Below are positions 23,967 to 31,696 of a stretch of 42,721 bases of DNA, one piece after another. Location of the stretch: assembly GCA_017938885.1 (NCBI GenBank), contig JAGBAS010000068.1, positions 1 through 42,721 on the forward strand, given 5' to 3'. Position numbers and translations under genes: made by a program. Within the stretch, counting starts at the first letter, position 1; every line of letters starts with the position of its first letter. The notes under the pieces are model-generated. The model was not told the DNA's origin, ran no database searches, and worked only from the letters and a program-made list of their open reading frames with translations. The stretch is from Clostridia bacterium. Lineage in GTDB: Bacteria > Bacillota > Clostridia > Oscillospirales > CAG-272.

Positions 23967-25121
23967 TCAACGGTTGATCTTCTTCTTCTTAGGGGTACCG
24001 AACTCCTTCATCAAGCGGTCCAGCTCCTCGTCAGCAGAGGACTTGGGCTTCTCGCGCTTGGGAGCCTCGGTCTTGGGAGCGGCCTTGGGCTCAGCCTTGG
24101 GAGCCTCGGCGGCGGCAGGAGCAGGAGCGGCCACAGGAGCGGCGGCGGGTCTGTTCATGCTCTTCTGATTATCGAAGCCGGTGGCGATGATGGTGATGCG
24201 CATCTCATCCTCCAGCTCGTTGTCAAAGTTGACACCCCAGATAACGTTGGCATCGGGAGCGGCCTCGGCGGCGATCAGGCTGGAAGCCACATCCACGTCC
24301 TCCAAACCGACGTCGGGAGATGCGGTGATGTTGATGAGGATACCGTGAGCACCCGTGATGGAGGACTCCAGCAGGGGGCTGGAAATGGCGGCCTTGGCGG
24401 CCAGCTCTGCCTTGTCCTTACCGGTGGCGGAGCCCACACCCATGTGCGCGTGGCCGGCATTCTTCATGACCGAGCAAACATCGGCAAAGTCCAGGTTGAT
24501 GAAGGCAGAAACGCTGATGAGGTCGGAAATGCTCTGAGTACCGCGAGCCAGCACACCGTCAGCCACCTCAAAGGCGTTCTGGAGGGTGATGCGGGTATCG
24601 GTAACCTGCTTCAGACGCTCGTTGGGGATGACCACCAGGGAATCCACGTACTGGCTCAGCTCAGCGATACCGGCCAGAGCCTGATCCATACGGCGCTTCC
24701 CCTCGAAGCCAAAGGGCTTGGTCACGATACCGATGGTGAGAATATCCATCTCGTGAGCCACACGAGCCACCACGGGAGCGGCTCCCGTACCGGTGCCGCC
24801 GCCCATACCGGCGGTAATGAAGACCATGTCGGTGCCATCCAGAAGAGCCTTGATATCCTCAATGGACTCCTCAGCGGCTCTTGCACCGATCTGGGGATTG
24901 GCACCTGCGCCAAAGCCGTTGGTCAGCTTCTCGCCGATGACCAGCTGCATGGAAGCATCGGAACGGCGGAGGACCTGACGGTCGGTATTGATGGCAACAA
25001 ACTCAACGCCCTTGATGTTGCCGTTAATCATACGGTTGACAGCGTTATTTCCGCCACCGCCGACGCCGATCACCTTGATATTTACGCCGGACTCATAGGT
25101 ATCATCGTGTTCAAAGGTCAT
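23967..25121 (-). CDS. ftsZ: Cell division protein FtsZ
   Basis: 384-residue tubulin-like GTPase that forms the division ring. The start of the GTPase domain (VIGVGGGGNNAVNRM), the tubulin signature GGGTGTGAAPV, and the T7 loop NLDFADVCSVM are intact. A proline/alanine/lysine-rich linker follows (about 320-365), and the C-terminus ends in EELDRLMKEFGTPKKKKINR, the conserved tail that binds FtsA, SepF or EzrA. The ATG at 25121 has GGGAGGAAG upstream; the open frame to 25229 lies in the leader. ftsA is not next to it, so the membrane tether may be SepF or an ftsA elsewhere. It may be transcribed both from the cluster and from its own promoter. Confidence 0.97.
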   Translation of the reverse strand: MTFEHDDTYESGVNIKVIGVGGGGNNAVNRMINGNIKGVEFVAINTDRQVLRRSDASMQLVIGEKLTNGFGAGANPQIGARAAEESIEDIKALLDGTDMVFITAGMGGGTGTGAAPVVARVAHEMDILTIGIVTKPFGFEGKRRMDQALAGIAELSQYVDSLVVIPNERLKQVTDTRITLQNAFEVADGVLARGTQSISDLISVSAFINLDFADVCSVMKNAGHAHMGVGSATGKDKAELAAKAAISSPLLESSITGAHGILINITASPDVGLEDVDVASSLIAAEAAPDANVIWGVNFDNELEDEMRITIIATGFDNQKSMNRPAAAPVAAPAPAAAEAPKAEPKAAPKTEAPKREKPKSSADEELDRLMKEFGTPKKKKINR

Positions 25122-25235
25122 GTTTTTCTTCCTCCCGAAAATCTTTTCGTCATGTATGGACGCCTTGACCCCCGTCCAAGGGCTTCGCGGCGTCCCTTCC
25201 CGCCGTTTTCGGGCAGGAGCGTACACCATACCTAT

Positions 25236-25264
25236 ATAATATATCTTTTCGACGGAAAATGCAA
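25236..25264 (-). promoter_or_regulatory. Sigma-A-like promoter for ftsZ
   Basis: On the minus strand TTGCAT (25259-25264), 17 bases, TATTAT (25236-25241). It lies in the 225-base AT-rich gap between ftsQ and ftsZ and gives a leader of about 110 bases. Confidence 0.55.
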
Positions 25265-25346
25265 TAGTTTTTCAGAAGTTTATGAAAAATTTACATATTC
25301 CCCATCCAAAAGCGCATCTGTCGCGGACGATGAGGAGGCATGACGG

Positions 25347-26309
25347 TCAGGAAGGGAGCTGCAACGCCCAATCGGGCAGCTCGATTTCGGGAGATACGCG
25401 GTAAATGATGCGGGCAGGATCCGAAACATCCACCAGAATGGGTAGCCCGGTCGGGTAAGCACCGCTCTGCGCCTGGTCCTGCAAAGCGCGGTCAGCCACC
25501 GTCAGCTTTCTCTCCAGCTCGTCCATGGTGCCGACACGGATGCGGATCCCTCCCCGCAGCACCAGCCACAGCTCAAAGCGATCCCCCAGCTCCATCCCCA
25601 CTACCCGTTCAGACAGAGCGGAGCCCATCAGGGTCTCCACGAACTCGAAAACGTAGGCGTTCTCCTTCTCCGGCTCATCGGTCTCCAGCTCATAGGTGGA
25701 TATTTCGGGGGCATCGGTCTCGGGAGCATATGGAAGGTTCACAAAACTCAGCTCCTCACCCACGCGAACACGGGTGCACGCGGGCAGCCCCAGATAAACA
25801 GCCCCCACCCGCCTGGCCTCGTCGGGCTTGGCGGATACGGACAGGACCTCACGGGTTTCGGCGTTCACAATGTAGTAGTTTTGATTGTGGCAGGTGTAGT
25901 ACAGGGACTCCACCTCGGTAAAGCGCACCGATACCGAGCCGTTCAGATGCTTGCGCACCTTGACCTGATCCAGCAGAGGAAGCTGTTTTTTCAGCTCCCG
26001 AGCCACCGCAAAGCCGTCAAAGCCCAGCATCTCGTCTCCTGCCTCGATGCCTGCGCTATACAACACCACGGCGGCGGTATAGTATTTTCCGTCCTCGGCG
26101 GTCACGGTCTCAACCTTCCAGAGCTTCCCCAGAAACAAAACCCCAACGGTTAGAAGGACGGTTCCCAGCATACAGAGCAAAAGGAGCGGAACCGAACCGT
26201 AATCGGGCGGTGCGTGCTTTTCCCCGCTCCCGAAGGGGACCGCGTCTTTACTGAATTTTTCGGAAAAGCTGCGGTGCTTCGGAGGACGGGGGATCCGAAT
26301 TCTTTTCAT
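25347..26309 (-). CDS. ftsQ: Cell division protein FtsQ/DivIB
   Basis: 320 residues: a basic cytoplasmic tail (1-40), one membrane helix (about 41-62), a POTRA domain (about 65-140, with FDGFAVARELKKQLPLLDQVKVRKHLNGSV spread through it) and the FtsQ beta domain. It bridges FtsL and FtsB/DivIC in the division complex. The outer domain contains an unusual acidic insert (about 200-218, PETDAPEISTYELETDEPEK). It lies 30 bases after murG in the same direction, the order known from other dcw clusters. The protein is divergent but the position and layout are clear. Confidence 0.85.
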   Translation of the reverse strand: MKRIRIPRPPKHRSFSEKFSKDAVPFGSGEKHAPPDYGSVPLLLLCMLGTVLLTVGVLFLGKLWKVETVTAEDGKYYTAAVVLYSAGIEAGDEMLGFDGFAVARELKKQLPLLDQVKVRKHLNGSVSVRFTEVESLYYTCHNQNYYIVNAETREVLSVSAKPDEARRVGAVYLGLPACTRVRVGEELSFVNLPYAPETDAPEISTYELETDEPEKENAYVFEFVETLMGSALSERVVGMELGDRFELWLVLRGGIRIRVGTMDELERKLTVADRALQDQAQSGAYPTGLPILVDVSDPARIIYRVSPEIELPDWALQLPS

Positions 26310-26339
26310 AATCTTGTTCCTTTTGTGATTTGAGTAGTC

Positions 26340-27464
26340 TTACGGCTTCATAAGCCCTTTCAGGCGCGCGTAGATCTGCTCGTTTGCGTCGGGGCAGGCG
26401 AAATCCCGAATGCGGCGCTCCATGTCGGCGCGCTTGGCGGTGTTTTCAATGAGGGCCTTGACCTGCGCGGTCAGAGCCCCCTCGGTCAGGGTATGCTCCT
26501 CCACGCAGACCGCCGCGCCCCGATCCACCAGAGCCATAGCGTTCTTGTACTGGTGATTCTCGGCGACGTAGGGGGAGGGGATGAACACCGTAGCCTTTCC
26601 CGTCAGAGCCAACTCGGAGATGGACATAGCGCCCGCCCGTGAGATGACCAGATCTGCGGCGGCCATTTGTATCGGCATATCGTAGATATAGTCCACAAGA
26701 GCCATCCGCCCGCACTTACCGGCAGAAGTTTTGTCCCAATCGGCGCGGATGCGGTCGTAGTCCCGCTTGCCGGCGGCGTGGATGAGCTTGACGCGGGGAT
26801 CCGCTGCCAGCTCGGCGGCCAGGCGTACCACGGCGTCGTTGACGTACTCAGCCCCCAGACTCCCGCCAAAGGAGAGGATGTACAGTTCGTTGGAAGTAAG
26901 TCCTATCCTTTGTCTCGCCTCTTCGCGGGAGACGGTGGCAAAGCCGGGCATCATGGGATTGCCCACCCGGATGGCGGTGCTGTGCTTCCCTTCCCCGTCC
27001 AGGCGGCGGATGGTGTCCTCGAAATTGACCAGGATGAGGTCAACGCTGTTTTTCAGCTGCAATACCGCCTTGCCGGGCAGGGCGTTGGACTCGTGGAGGA
27101 CGGTGGGAATCCCCATCCTCCTGCCCATACTGCACAGCGGCCAGCAGGCAAATCCTCCCGTGCCCACGATGAGATCGGGCATAAAATCACGGATGAGGGA
27201 TGCCGCCTCTCGGCGGGACTTGACCATCAGGTAAGGGAGCTTGATATTGGACGGCGACCAGTACGGCCGCGCCAGGCCTCGGATGTGAAGGGTATGAAGG
27301 GGGTACCCCGCTCTGGGTACCAGATCCACCGCCTTATCGCGAGGCTGAGCCGAGGCCACAAAAGCGATCTCGGCGTCGGGATGCTTTTCTTTCAGAGTAG
27401 CGGCGATGGCCAGGGCAGGATTGACGTGTCCCGCCGTGCCGCCGCCTGTCATGAGAATGCGCAT
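26340..27464 (-). CDS. murG: MurG, lipid II-forming GlcNAc transferase
   Basis: 374-residue peripheral membrane glycosyltransferase (GT28) that adds GlcNAc from UDP-GlcNAc to lipid I. The N-terminal glycine loop GGGTAGHVNPALAIA, the second loop FGGSLGAEYVNDAV, the sugar-binding GAMSISELALTGKATVFIPSP segment and the region with YVAENHQYKNAMALVDRGAA are all present. Length matches the family. GGAG stands about 10 bases before the ATG. The gene should follow ftsW directly, but a 220-base repeat element lies in between (27488-27708). Confidence 0.96.
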   Translation of the reverse strand: MRILMTGGGTAGHVNPALAIAATLKEKHPDAEIAFVASAQPRDKAVDLVPRAGYPLHTLHIRGLARPYWSPSNIKLPYLMVKSRREAASLIRDFMPDLIVGTGGFACWPLCSMGRRMGIPTVLHESNALPGKAVLQLKNSVDLILVNFEDTIRRLDGEGKHSTAIRVGNPMMPGFATVSREEARQRIGLTSNELYILSFGGSLGAEYVNDAVVRLAAELAADPRVKLIHAAGKRDYDRIRADWDKTSAGKCGRMALVDYIYDMPIQMAAADLVISRAGAMSISELALTGKATVFIPSPYVAENHQYKNAMALVDRGAAVCVEEHTLTEGALTAQVKALIENTAKRADMERRIRDFACPDANEQIYARLKGLMKP

Positions 27465-27556
27465 GGTGTGGCGCTCCTTTCATAGGTTCAAATTTGGGTT
27501 TGTCGGCCAGGGCACTGCATGCCGAGCAAGCTTGGCGGGACCCGCTTAAGGGACTT

Positions 27557-27583
27557 TTGAAAAAGTCCCTTAAGAATCCCCAA
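27557..27583. terminator. Hairpin that could end transcription, left arm of the element
   Basis: The two halves around AAGGGACTTTT and AAAAGTCCCTT pair perfectly with a 2-base loop. There is no clean U-tract after the stem in either direction, though the T-rich and A-rich arms would weaken an RNA hybrid. Confidence 0.4.
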
Positions 27584-27636
27584 AACTTTTAAATAATAAT
27601 CTTATTTATCAATGCTTTTTCAAAGTTTTTGGAGTT

Positions 27637-27666
27637 CTTAGAACCTTTTTTCAAAAAGGTTCTAAG
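27637..27666. terminator. Hairpin that could end transcription, right arm of the element
   Basis: CTTAGAACCTTTTT and AAAAAGGTTCTAAG pair perfectly around TC. It lies 40 bases past the ftsW stop in the direction of transcription. No separate U-tract follows. Confidence 0.4.
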
Positions 27667-27706
27667 CCGCCGGAGGCCGTTCCCCCGCTCCCCGATAAAC
27701 CCCAAT

Positions 27707-29068
27707 TTACCTCTTCTGATAAGAATACCGCGAGATCGACAGGATGATCCCCATTTCAAAGATCTGCAAGATCAGCGACGTGCCGCCCGAGGAGAAGAAG
27801 GGCAGGGCGATACCCGTGTTGGGAATGGAATTGGTCACCACCGCAATGTTCAGAATGGTCTGCAAGGCGACCTTGGCGATGAGACCGTAGACCGCGATGG
27901 AGCAAAACTTGTCGGGAGCCTTGGCGGCGATACGGAAGCCTCTCCAGACCAGCAGACCAAAGAGCAGGACCACGGCCAGCGCACCGACAAAGCCCAGCTC
28001 CTCGCAGACGATGGTGAAGATGAAGTCGTTCTGGGGCTGGGAGACGTAGCCGTACTTCTGCTGGCTGTTGCCCAGACCGCGGCCGAAGAAGCCGCCCGAG
28101 CCGATGGCGTTCAATCCCTGGAGGGTCTGCCAGGCCGAGCCAAGAGGGTCTACGTTTTCAATGTTGAGCCAGGTGGTGACGCGGAGCATGGCGTAATCCG
28201 ACACCAAAAGCACCAGGATCACCGCTGTTCCCCCGATGGCGAAGAGCCAGAGGAACCATTTCTTGTCGGTTCCGCCGATGTACATGGTGACAAGACCCAT
28301 GAGACCAATGATGATGATACCCGACAGATGATGCTCCAGCATGACCAGAACGCAGATAAAGCCGAACACCATCATGGGGTACAGCACACCGTAGCGGAAC
28401 TGTCCGCCGAACTTCTGGCGGTTTTGGATCATGCGCTCGTACTTGCTCATGATGAGGGCGATGCAGAGGATGACCGCCATTTTGGCGATCTCGGAGGGTT
28501 GGATGGAGATGGGACCCAACTGGATCCATCTGGTCGCTCCCGAGCCGTAGCTGGAGCCGATCACCAACACCAGCAGAAGAAGCACCACCGAAAGGGCGTA
28601 GGAGGCTACCCCGAAGAAACGCCAGAACCAGGGGCGCGCCTTCCAGACGAAGGGCACCGTCACGGCGGCGGCGAGAACCAGGTAGATCAGATGCCGCTTG
28701 ACGTAGTAGGCGGGGTCGTCGTGGTACTGGGCGGCGTAGACCGAGCTGGCCGAGAAGGCCATGACCGCGCCGAAGAGACAGAGGGCGACCACGATGAACA
28801 GGAAATAGTAGTCCACGGGGCCACGGGTGAGCACCTGTTCCGCCTTATTTTCAACGGGCTTGCGATGGACAGGCTCGGTATAAATGGGGTCGTTCGGCTC
28901 AATAGCGGTGTCCAGACGATCCCCCAGGACGTTCAAGCCCTGCTCCACGTCCTCACCCAGACGTTTCACCCCCTCCTTGTCGAAGGAATAGCGGGAGGCC
29001 TTCTTCTTGACCTTACCAAACAGCTCGCGGGTCTTATCCGCGACCCTGCGGGGGAATTGCCACTTCAC
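27707..29068 (-). CDS. ftsW: FtsW, septal peptidoglycan polymerase (SEDS family)
   Basis: 453-residue SEDS glycosyltransferase that polymerises lipid II at the septum together with its class B penicillin-binding protein. About ten helices start at residue 85. The family loop GLGNSQQKYGYVSQPQNDFI and the last helices (FFSSGGTSLILQIFEMGIIL) are intact. Residues 1-84 are an extra cytoplasmic tail, basic then acidic, which most FtsW proteins lack. The stop codon TAA lies at the end of a repeat element. In Clostridia a related SEDS protein, SpoVE, serves sporulation; because there is one copy here, either role is possible. Confidence 0.92.
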   Translation of the reverse strand: MKWQFPRRVADKTRELFGKVKKKASRYSFDKEGVKRLGEDVEQGLNVLGDRLDTAIEPNDPIYTEPVHRKPVENKAEQVLTRGPVDYYFLFIVVALCLFGAVMAFSASSVYAAQYHDDPAYYVKRHLIYLVLAAAVTVPFVWKARPWFWRFFGVASYALSVVLLLLVLVIGSSYGSGATRWIQLGPISIQPSEIAKMAVILCIALIMSKYERMIQNRQKFGGQFRYGVLYPMMVFGFICVLVMLEHHLSGIIIIGLMGLVTMYIGGTDKKWFLWLFAIGGTAVILVLLVSDYAMLRVTTWLNIENVDPLGSAWQTLQGLNAIGSGGFFGRGLGNSQQKYGYVSQPQNDFIFTIVCEELGFVGALAVVLLFGLLVWRGFRIAAKAPDKFCSIAVYGLIAKVALQTILNIAVVTNSIPNTGIALPFFSSGGTSLILQIFEMGIILSISRYSYQKR

Positions 29069-29114
29069 GGGATCTCACCTCACTTTCCTGTGGATTGGGA
29101 TTTTGGGCCGTCTC

Positions 29115-30146
29115 TTATCTCCCCAGCCACGCCGTAGCGCAGAACACCAGGGAGACGAGGGTGAACAGCCAGACGATATCGGTCTCCTTCCAGCCGCACT
29201 TCTCAAAGTGGTGGTGGAGGGGAGCCATTTTGAAGATACGCTTTTTGGTCAGCTTGTAGCCAATGATCTGGATGAAGCTGGACAGCATCTCTATGACGAA
29301 CATCAGTCCCGCCAGCACGAAGAGGAGCAGCTCCCCCGCCATGATGGCACAGCCCATGATAACGGCGCCCAGGAACAGAGAGCCCGTGTCCCCCATGAAC
29401 ATCTTGGCGGGATGGTGATTGTACACGAGAAAGCCGATGACACAGCCGAACAGGGCTGCGCCCATGAAGCCCACCATATCGGTGGTGCCGTCCGAGATCA
29501 AATACCACTCAGCCACGGAAAAGGCTACGATGAAGGCCGCCACGGTGGCGCAGACCGAGGAGGCCAGGCCATCCAGTCCGTCGGTGATGTTGGTGGCGTT
29601 GACGAAGCCCACCATGACAAGGAGATAGACGGGATAGGCGAACCAGCCAAGCTCCCAGTAGATTTCGGTGAAGGGGATGTGGAGGGCGGTCTCCAGATTG
29701 TCCGTGATGGCCATCATGGCCACGAAGGCGGCGGCGGCGGTGACCTGCAATACCAGCTTCTGCTTCTCGGTCAGACCCTCATTATGGCGGCGGAGAAGCT
29801 TGAAGTAGTCGTCCACGAAGCCGATGGCGGCGTGAGCCAGACCGTACAGGCAGACCAAAGCCACGGGGATCAACTCAAAGGCCCAGTAGGTGCCGTAGGT
29901 CATCACGAAGTAGACGCAGAAGGCCAGCATGACCGCCAGGAAGGCGGGGACAAAGGATATGCCGCCCATGGTGGGTGTGCCTGCCTTGGACTGGTGGGCG
30001 GTGACGTACTCATTGATGGGCTGTCCCGCCTTTTTGGCGCGGAGGATGGGGAGCGCGATACGTCCGAAGAGCAGGGTCAGCCCGAAGGCGGCCGCCGCCA
30101 TGATGCCCAGGATGATGTAAAAATTGGTTTGATAAAACTCGTGCAT
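29115..30146 (-). CDS. mraY: MraY, phospho-MurNAc-pentapeptide translocase
   Basis: 343-residue integral membrane enzyme with ten helices that couples UDP-MurNAc-pentapeptide to undecaprenyl phosphate, giving lipid I. GFVDDYFKLLRRHNEGLTEK holds the catalytic aspartate pair, NATNITDGLDGLA the NxxxTDGxDGL site, and MFMGDTGSLFLGA with LHHHFEKCGWKE the C-terminal histidine motif. Length is typical. The next gene in the operon is ftsW only 46 bases on; murD, which usually stands here, is absent. Confidence 0.97.
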   Translation of the reverse strand: MHEFYQTNFYIILGIMAAAAFGLTLLFGRIALPILRAKKAGQPINEYVTAHQSKAGTPTMGGISFVPAFLAVMLAFCVYFVMTYGTYWAFELIPVALVCLYGLAHAAIGFVDDYFKLLRRHNEGLTEKQKLVLQVTAAAAFVAMMAITDNLETALHIPFTEIYWELGWFAYPVYLLVMVGFVNATNITDGLDGLASSVCATVAAFIVAFSVAEWYLISDGTTDMVGFMGAALFGCVIGFLVYNHHPAKMFMGDTGSLFLGAVIMGCAIMAGELLLFVLAGLMFVIEMLSSFIQIIGYKLTKKRIFKMAPLHHHFEKCGWKETDIVWLFTLVSLVFCATAWLGR

Positions 30147-30187
30147 ACCGTGTTCCTTTCCTTTTCGTGCGTATTTTTTGAATGTGT

Positions 30188-31648
30188 TCAGGTGTTGAGT
30201 CCGGCGGTCAGCGCCTCCACCACCGTCTCCAGAGCCATGGAGCGGCTGGCCTTGAACAGGACGTGGTCCCCCTCGCGGAGGATGGATTTCAGATAGGTGG
30301 CGGTGGCTTCGTAGGTATCCTTCCCGCCCGTGATACGGATGGTATCGGGATTCATGCCCGCCTCCTTGGCACCCGCGGCGATCTCGGCCCCCAGCTCACC
30401 CACCGTAATCAGCAGGTCCAGTCCGCCCTCGGCGGCGAACTCCCCCACCGAGCGATGCAGGGCTACGGTATCCTCTCCCAGCTCCTTCATATCCCCCAGC
30501 ACCGCGACGCGGCGGTGACTTCCCGCGATCAGCGAGAGAGCCGACAGGGCGGCCTTCATGGACTCGGGCGCGGCGTTGTAGCAGTCCTCCATGACCGTGA
30601 TGCCGCCGATTCTACGGATATTCTGTCTCATGGCGGCCGGTCGGTAAGAGGCAAGGCCTTCGCGGACTTGTCCCTCGTGAAGCCCCATAAGCTGACCCAC
30701 AGCGGCGGCAAAGCCCCCCGCCCAGATAAAATGCTGACCCACGGCAGGAATATACAGACCGCGCCACACCCCGTCAGGGGTGGTCAGATCAAAGACCATG
30801 CCGCCGTCGCGGAAGGTGATGTTGCTTGCTTGATAGTCGGCATTCTCCGCCCCCGCCAGGGACAGGCGCAGGACACGGATGCCCTCGGGGATGATGGGTC
30901 TGTCCTCGGTAAAATCCTGCCCCAGCCCAGCCAGCAAAGGCTCATCACCGTTGATGAGCAGAGTACCGCCCTCGCAAAGCCCCCGTGCGACCTCCAGCTT
31001 GGCGCGGGCGATGTTCTCGCGGGTACCGAGGTATTCCAGATGGGAGGAACCGATATTGGTAATAAGGGCGATATTCGGCCTGACCGCCTGCGTCATGGCG
31101 GCGATCTCGCCCCGACTGCTCATGCCCATCTCCAGAACGGCGCATTCGATGTCGGCGGGGATCTCCATAAAGGACAACGGGAGCCCGATGGTACTGTTGA
31201 AATTGCCGTCCTTCTTGAAAACCGATTTGCCCGCCGACAGAACGGCGGCAACCATTTCCTTGGCGGTGGTCTTGCCCACACTCCCCGTGATAGCCACGGC
31301 GGGCAGAGACCTCATTTCTCCCTCGCGGCGGGAAAGAGCCAGCGCGGAAAGGGCTTTCACGGTGTCCTTCACCACGATGAAGGCACAGGCAGGGGAGGGC
31401 AGAGGATCGGGGATACGCTCGCAGAGAAAGGCGATACCGCCCAGCTCGGCGGCCTTGCCCATATAGCTATGTCCGTCCACCCGCTCCCCGCGGATGGCGC
31501 AAAACAGGGTTTTCCCATCGGCCTCGCGGGAGTCGGTGCAGATGTGGGTGACGGCGGCCTGCTCGGACGTACCGTACAGAAACAGCTCTCCCCCCGCCAT
31601 GGCGGCCAGGGTATGGAGGGCCAGAGGTGTCGCTAAGGTGATCTTCAT
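30188..31648 (-). CDS. murF: MurF, D-Ala-D-Ala adding ligase
   Basis: 486-residue cytoplasmic Mur ligase that completes the UDP-MurNAc-pentapeptide. The ATP loop AITGSVGKTTAKEMV, the central MGMSSRGEIAAM motif, and C-terminal EDCYNAAPESMKAAL are those of MurF. The N-terminal domain (CTDSREADGKTLFCAIRGERVDGH) binds the nucleotide substrate. It stands between murE and mraY, as in Escherichia coli; in Bacillus murF is elsewhere. Confidence 0.95.
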   Translation of the reverse strand: MKITLATPLALHTLAAMAGGELFLYGTSEQAAVTHICTDSREADGKTLFCAIRGERVDGHSYMGKAAELGGIAFLCERIPDPLPSPACAFIVVKDTVKALSALALSRREGEMRSLPAVAITGSVGKTTAKEMVAAVLSAGKSVFKKDGNFNSTIGLPLSFMEIPADIECAVLEMGMSSRGEIAAMTQAVRPNIALITNIGSSHLEYLGTRENIARAKLEVARGLCEGGTLLINGDEPLLAGLGQDFTEDRPIIPEGIRVLRLSLAGAENADYQASNITFRDGGMVFDLTTPDGVWRGLYIPAVGQHFIWAGGFAAAVGQLMGLHEGQVREGLASYRPAAMRQNIRRIGGITVMEDCYNAAPESMKAALSALSLIAGSHRRVAVLGDMKELGEDTVALHRSVGEFAAEGGLDLLITVGELGAEIAAGAKEAGMNPDTIRITGGKDTYEATATYLKSILREGDHVLFKASRSMALETVVEALTAGLNT

Positions 31649-31696
31649 AACAGCAGCCTGCCTTTCAAAGGATGGCGGGGGAGCGTACCCACCCCA

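Larger units (their letters stand above)
27488..27708. mobile_element. Repeat-bounded element between ftsW and murG
   Basis: The left end CAAATTTGGGTTTGTCGG (27488-27505) and right end CCGATAAACCCCAATTT (27692-27708) are imperfect inverted copies of the same terminal repeat as at 122-139 and 6796-7088. The inside differs: it holds two perfect hairpins pointing at each other (27557-27583 and 27637-27666), each followed inward by a related stretch (CCCCAAAACTTT, and CTCCAAAAACTTT on the other strand). The right end covers part of the ftsW stop codon. No coding sequence is seen. Confidence 0.65.
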
